In this document: piece after piece, positions 5,884 to 7,188 of the stretch
How the letters are laid out: the number at the start of each line of letters is the position of its first letter
Numbering within the stretch: position 1 is the first letter of the stretch
From: QVMM01 sp047030855
GTDB lineage: Bacteria > Bacteroidota > Bacteroidia > Bacteroidales > Dysgonomonadaceae
Reading direction: 5' to 3'
Length of the DNA stretch: 7,188 bases
NCBI GenBank assembly: GCA_047030855.1
Contig: JBKYIJ010000010.1
Coordinates: 1-7,188, forward strand
The notes under the pieces: generated by a model
The model's input: only the letters and a program-made list of their open reading frames with translations
Database searches by the model: none
What the model was told of the DNA's origin: nothing
Position numbers and translations under genes: made by a program

Positions 5884-6069
5884 TTAGAAAAGCTTTTCCA
5901 CCGTTGCTTTTCAATACTTTGGCTATCAGTTTAGCGGTTTGAACGTTTGGCTTGACGTTTCCCGCTTCATAACTCTGATAGGCGCGTTCTGAAACGCCGG
6001 CCTTTTGCAACTTCTACTTGCGTAAGGCCTATTTTGCTGCGTCTTTCTATCAATTTTATATTTTTTCAT
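5884..6069 (-). pseudogene. Cro-like HTH (XRE) regulator, frame broken three times
   Basis: The first gene of the leftward operon, with ATG 6069 behind AGCAGGTG. Reading across frames gives a normal HTH_3 protein of about 60 aa: a start like MKNIKLIERR, helix pair SKIGLTQVEVAK / AGVSERAYQSYE (the XRE helix-turn-helix with its typical Q-S-Y-E-x-G), then NVKPNVQTAKLIAKVLK and a VEKLF ending before TAA 5884-5886. The three frame changes lie at the A6 run 6061-6066, the A4 run 6003-6006 and AA 5904-5905; deleting one A at each restores the product (for the second, adding two As would give the commoner AKKAG). It would bind the operators in the adjacent control region as the lytic-side regulator. 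As sequenced it cannot make a full protein. Confidence 0.72.
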
Positions 6070-6088
6070 CACCTGCTCGCTTTCTAGA

Positions 6089-6118
6089 TTGAACACGCAT
6101 ATTTGTACGTGTTATGCT
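6089..6118 (+). promoter_or_regulatory. Possible rightward promoter for the repressor gene
   Basis: On the plus strand TTGAAC (6089-6094) is followed after 18 nt by TATGCT (6113-6118). A perfect TATAAT also stands at 6121-6126 but has no -35 at standard distance. Either could drive the CI-like gene starting at 6176. It overlaps the palindrome below and the leftward promoter, as in divergent phage switches. Confidence 0.35.
6092..6113. promoter_or_regulatory. Candidate operator: inverted repeat AACACG-N10-CGTGTT
   Basis: A perfect 6-bp inverted repeat (AACACG / CGTGTT) with a 10-nt centre lies between the divergent regulators, just downstream of the leftward -10. Size and place fit a binding site for a dimeric XRE repressor. 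Confidence 0.5.
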
Positions 6119-6119
6119 T

Positions 6120-6148
6120 TTATAATAACAACATTGTTTGTGTGTCAA
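6120..6148 (-). promoter_or_regulatory. Leftward early promoter
   Basis: On the minus strand TTGACA (6148-6143) is followed after 17 nt by TTATAA (6125-6120), or after 18 nt by TATAAA, a near-consensus sigma-A promoter. It lies about 50 nt upstream of the Cro-like start and points into the replication operon, so it is the obvious early lytic promoter. Confidence 0.65.
6127..6138. promoter_or_regulatory. Second candidate operator: AACAA-CA-TTGTT
   Basis: A 5-bp inverted repeat with 2-nt centre lies within the spacer of the leftward promoter, where a bound repressor would block RNA polymerase. Its half-site differs from the first palindrome, so it may belong to a different regulator or be chance. 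Confidence 0.3.
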
Positions 6149-6175
6149 TCCCCAGTTTTTTAAGGAGGATATGAC

Positions 6176-6390
6176 ATGAACGATTTTGCAGACTTAGGAT
6201 TATTCGTAAGAAAAAAGGGTTAACGACAAAAGCACCTTGCTGAAGTGGAGCAAGCGAAAGAGGAATACAAAGCTATGAAATCGGCGAGAGAAACCCAGCA
6301 TTTGATCAACTCATTGCCCTTGCTGACTACTTCGACGTATCCATCGACTATTTAGTAGGCCGGACGGATAAGCCGGCCGTAAATAAGTAG
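6176..6390 (+). pseudogene. CI-like XRE repressor, frame broken three times
   Basis: An ideal ribosome binding site (AAGGAGG, 6162-6168) precedes ATG 6176 (MNDFAD), but this frame stops at 6221. Good coding continues across frames: LRIIRKKKGLT (from 6193), then QKHLAEV, then GASERGIQSYEIGERNPAF followed by DQLIALADYFDVSIDYLVGR and TDKPAVNK, stop TAG 6388-6390. This is a typical short phage repressor: an XRE helix-turn-helix followed by the 'D-x-L-I-A-L-A-D-Y-F-x-V-S-x-D-Y-L-x-G' tail. The breaks are near 6191-6193 (1 or 4 nt missing), 6223-6228 (1 extra), and 6245-6248 (1 or 4 missing). It would keep the prophage silent by binding the control region next door. As read it is non-functional. 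Confidence 0.75.
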
Positions 6391-6399
6391 GTGATTGCA

Positions 6400-6998
6400 A
6401 TGAAAAAGAAAATATCAATTTTCAAGCGCCCTATAATTGGCACTATACTAATTGGACTGATAGGTGCATTTTTATGGGATTTTATTTTTTCACCTATATT
6501 TAATTGGTTAATGAATAAGATTTTTATAATGGAAAATGCGCTTAGTGATATGTTTTATAAAGGTATTGCTCAAGGGACACATGAAAATACTAGTACTATA
6601 TTATTCTCTTTGATCTTCTTCTCCATAGTCTCTTTTGTTATTATTAAAGCAGTCGACTTAAAATTCGAGGAGTACGATTTAATTCAAGAAATGTATGAAT
6701 ATCTCCCAGAAGAAAATCCAGAACGGAAAAATATAAAATTTAAAATTTTTTCTAAAGGTATAGTTCTAATGTTATGCGGTTTAATATTACTAAGCGGCAT
6801 CTATTATTATGAAATGTTAGCACAAGTACAACTAAGAAAACTTTAAACAATATAGAAATTGTTTCTGCCTACATACCACATAAAAGTTATACAATGTTGA
6901 AATCTAAATTCTATACCATACAGTCAAAAAAGGATTACGACTTATTAGTAGAAGATATGGAATTTATTGCTGAAAATAACAACGTAGAATTGCAATGA
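6400..6998 (+). CDS. Three-helix membrane protein beside the repressor (frameshifted near its C-terminus)
   Basis: ATG 6400 follows AGGTGA by 5 nt and lies 9 nt after the repressor stop, so the two were probably one lysogenic transcript. As read it ends at 6846 (148 aa). Three hydrophobic segments are clear: about residues 12-30 (IIGTILIGLIGAFLWDFIF), 65-85 (around LFSLIFFSIVSFVIIKAV) and 118-138 (GIVLMLCGLILLSGIYYYEM), separated by polar parts. Adding one A at the A4 run 6837-6840 continues as RKTLNNIEIVSAYIPHKSYT to AENNNVELQ and TGA 6996-6998, giving 199 aa with a soluble C-terminal helical domain. The base composition is more AT-rich than the operon. Function is not recognised; small membrane proteins co-transcribed with a repressor are sometimes superinfection-exclusion factors, which is only a positional inference here. 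Confidence 0.7.
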
Positions 6999-7027
6999 TA
7001 AATTTACCAAGTTCCCAACCTATAATA

Positions 7028-7054
7028 GTTGCTATAAGCGGCAACAGATTTTTT
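7028..7054 (+). terminator. Possible rho-independent terminator
   Basis: GTTGC (7028-7032) pairs with GCAAC (7041-7045), with a possible extra wobble pair inside, and is followed by a T6 run (7049-7054). The short stem makes it weak. It sits 30 nt after the repaired stop of the membrane protein, where an end of the rightward transcript is expected. The remaining bases to 7188 hold no gene I can support. Confidence 0.35.
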
Positions 7055-7188
7055 ATAAAAGTTATAATTTTAACTCTAATATTCATTCTGATTTCCTCAA
7101 ATTATTTTTTAGGCCGTTTTGTGAATATTACAGGGCAGAGCGGCTTTCTTTATACCTTGCGTATCTTCCCTTGTTTTTCAGGGCTTGT

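Noticed and set aside
6995..7188. Open plus-strand frame from ATG 6995 (ATGA overlap with the repaired membrane gene) with one hydrophobic stretch, running off the edge
   Set aside because: No ribosome binding site, a probable terminator inside it, and no recognisable protein; too little to call.
7100..7188. Possible attachment site or edge of an integrase/host gene at the right end
   Set aside because: Short readings on both strands look partly protein-like, but no repeat partner or recognisable gene end is present in the window.

Overview
The window reads as the early (replication and recombination) region plus the immunity region of a tailed-phage genome or prophage, most likely from a Clostridia-type Firmicute. 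This rests on gene order, on strong purine-rich AGGAGG-type ribosome binding sites before most genes, and on recognisable protein families. No host gene, integrase or structural gene can be identified.

Layout. A long leftward (minus-strand) operon runs from about 6069 down to the left edge. It starts at a divergent control region (6070-6175) with a good leftward promoter (TTGACA-N17-TTATAA) and candidate operators. In transcription order it carries: a Cro-like regulator (broken), a small gene that looks split, several tiny ORFs, a cysteine-rich small protein, a Rad52/Sak-like single-strand annealing protein, a small helical protein, an HNH-like zinc protein, SSB, a winged-helix protein, a replication initiator-like protein with a displaced 5' end, a DnaC-type helicase loader, a RusA-type Holliday junction resolvase, a small CxxC protein, and a gene with 14 tandem 18-bp repeats encoding GVNxSx hexads that runs off the left edge. 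Genes are packed with 1-26 nt overlaps or short gaps, apart from a roughly 80-nt overlap between the initiator-like gene and the helicase loader. To the right, in the opposite direction, lie a broken CI-like repressor and a three-helix membrane protein that is itself frameshifted.

How it works together. The initiator-like protein and helicase loader would bring the host DnaB helicase to the phage origin. SSB and the Rad52-like annealing protein handle single strands, and RusA resolves branched DNA. The divergent Cro/CI pair would decide lysis or lysogeny.

Main oddity. At least ten places show a coding frame that continues convincingly after a small indel, often at A/T runs: the repeat gene, the initiator-like gene, Cro-like (3), the small gene (2), CI-like (3) and the membrane protein. 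The SSB tail may be another. The indels are densest in the immunity region. They mean either a decaying prophage that has lost immunity control, true slippage or phase-variable sites, or homopolymer errors in an uncorrected assembly. The sequence alone cannot separate these.
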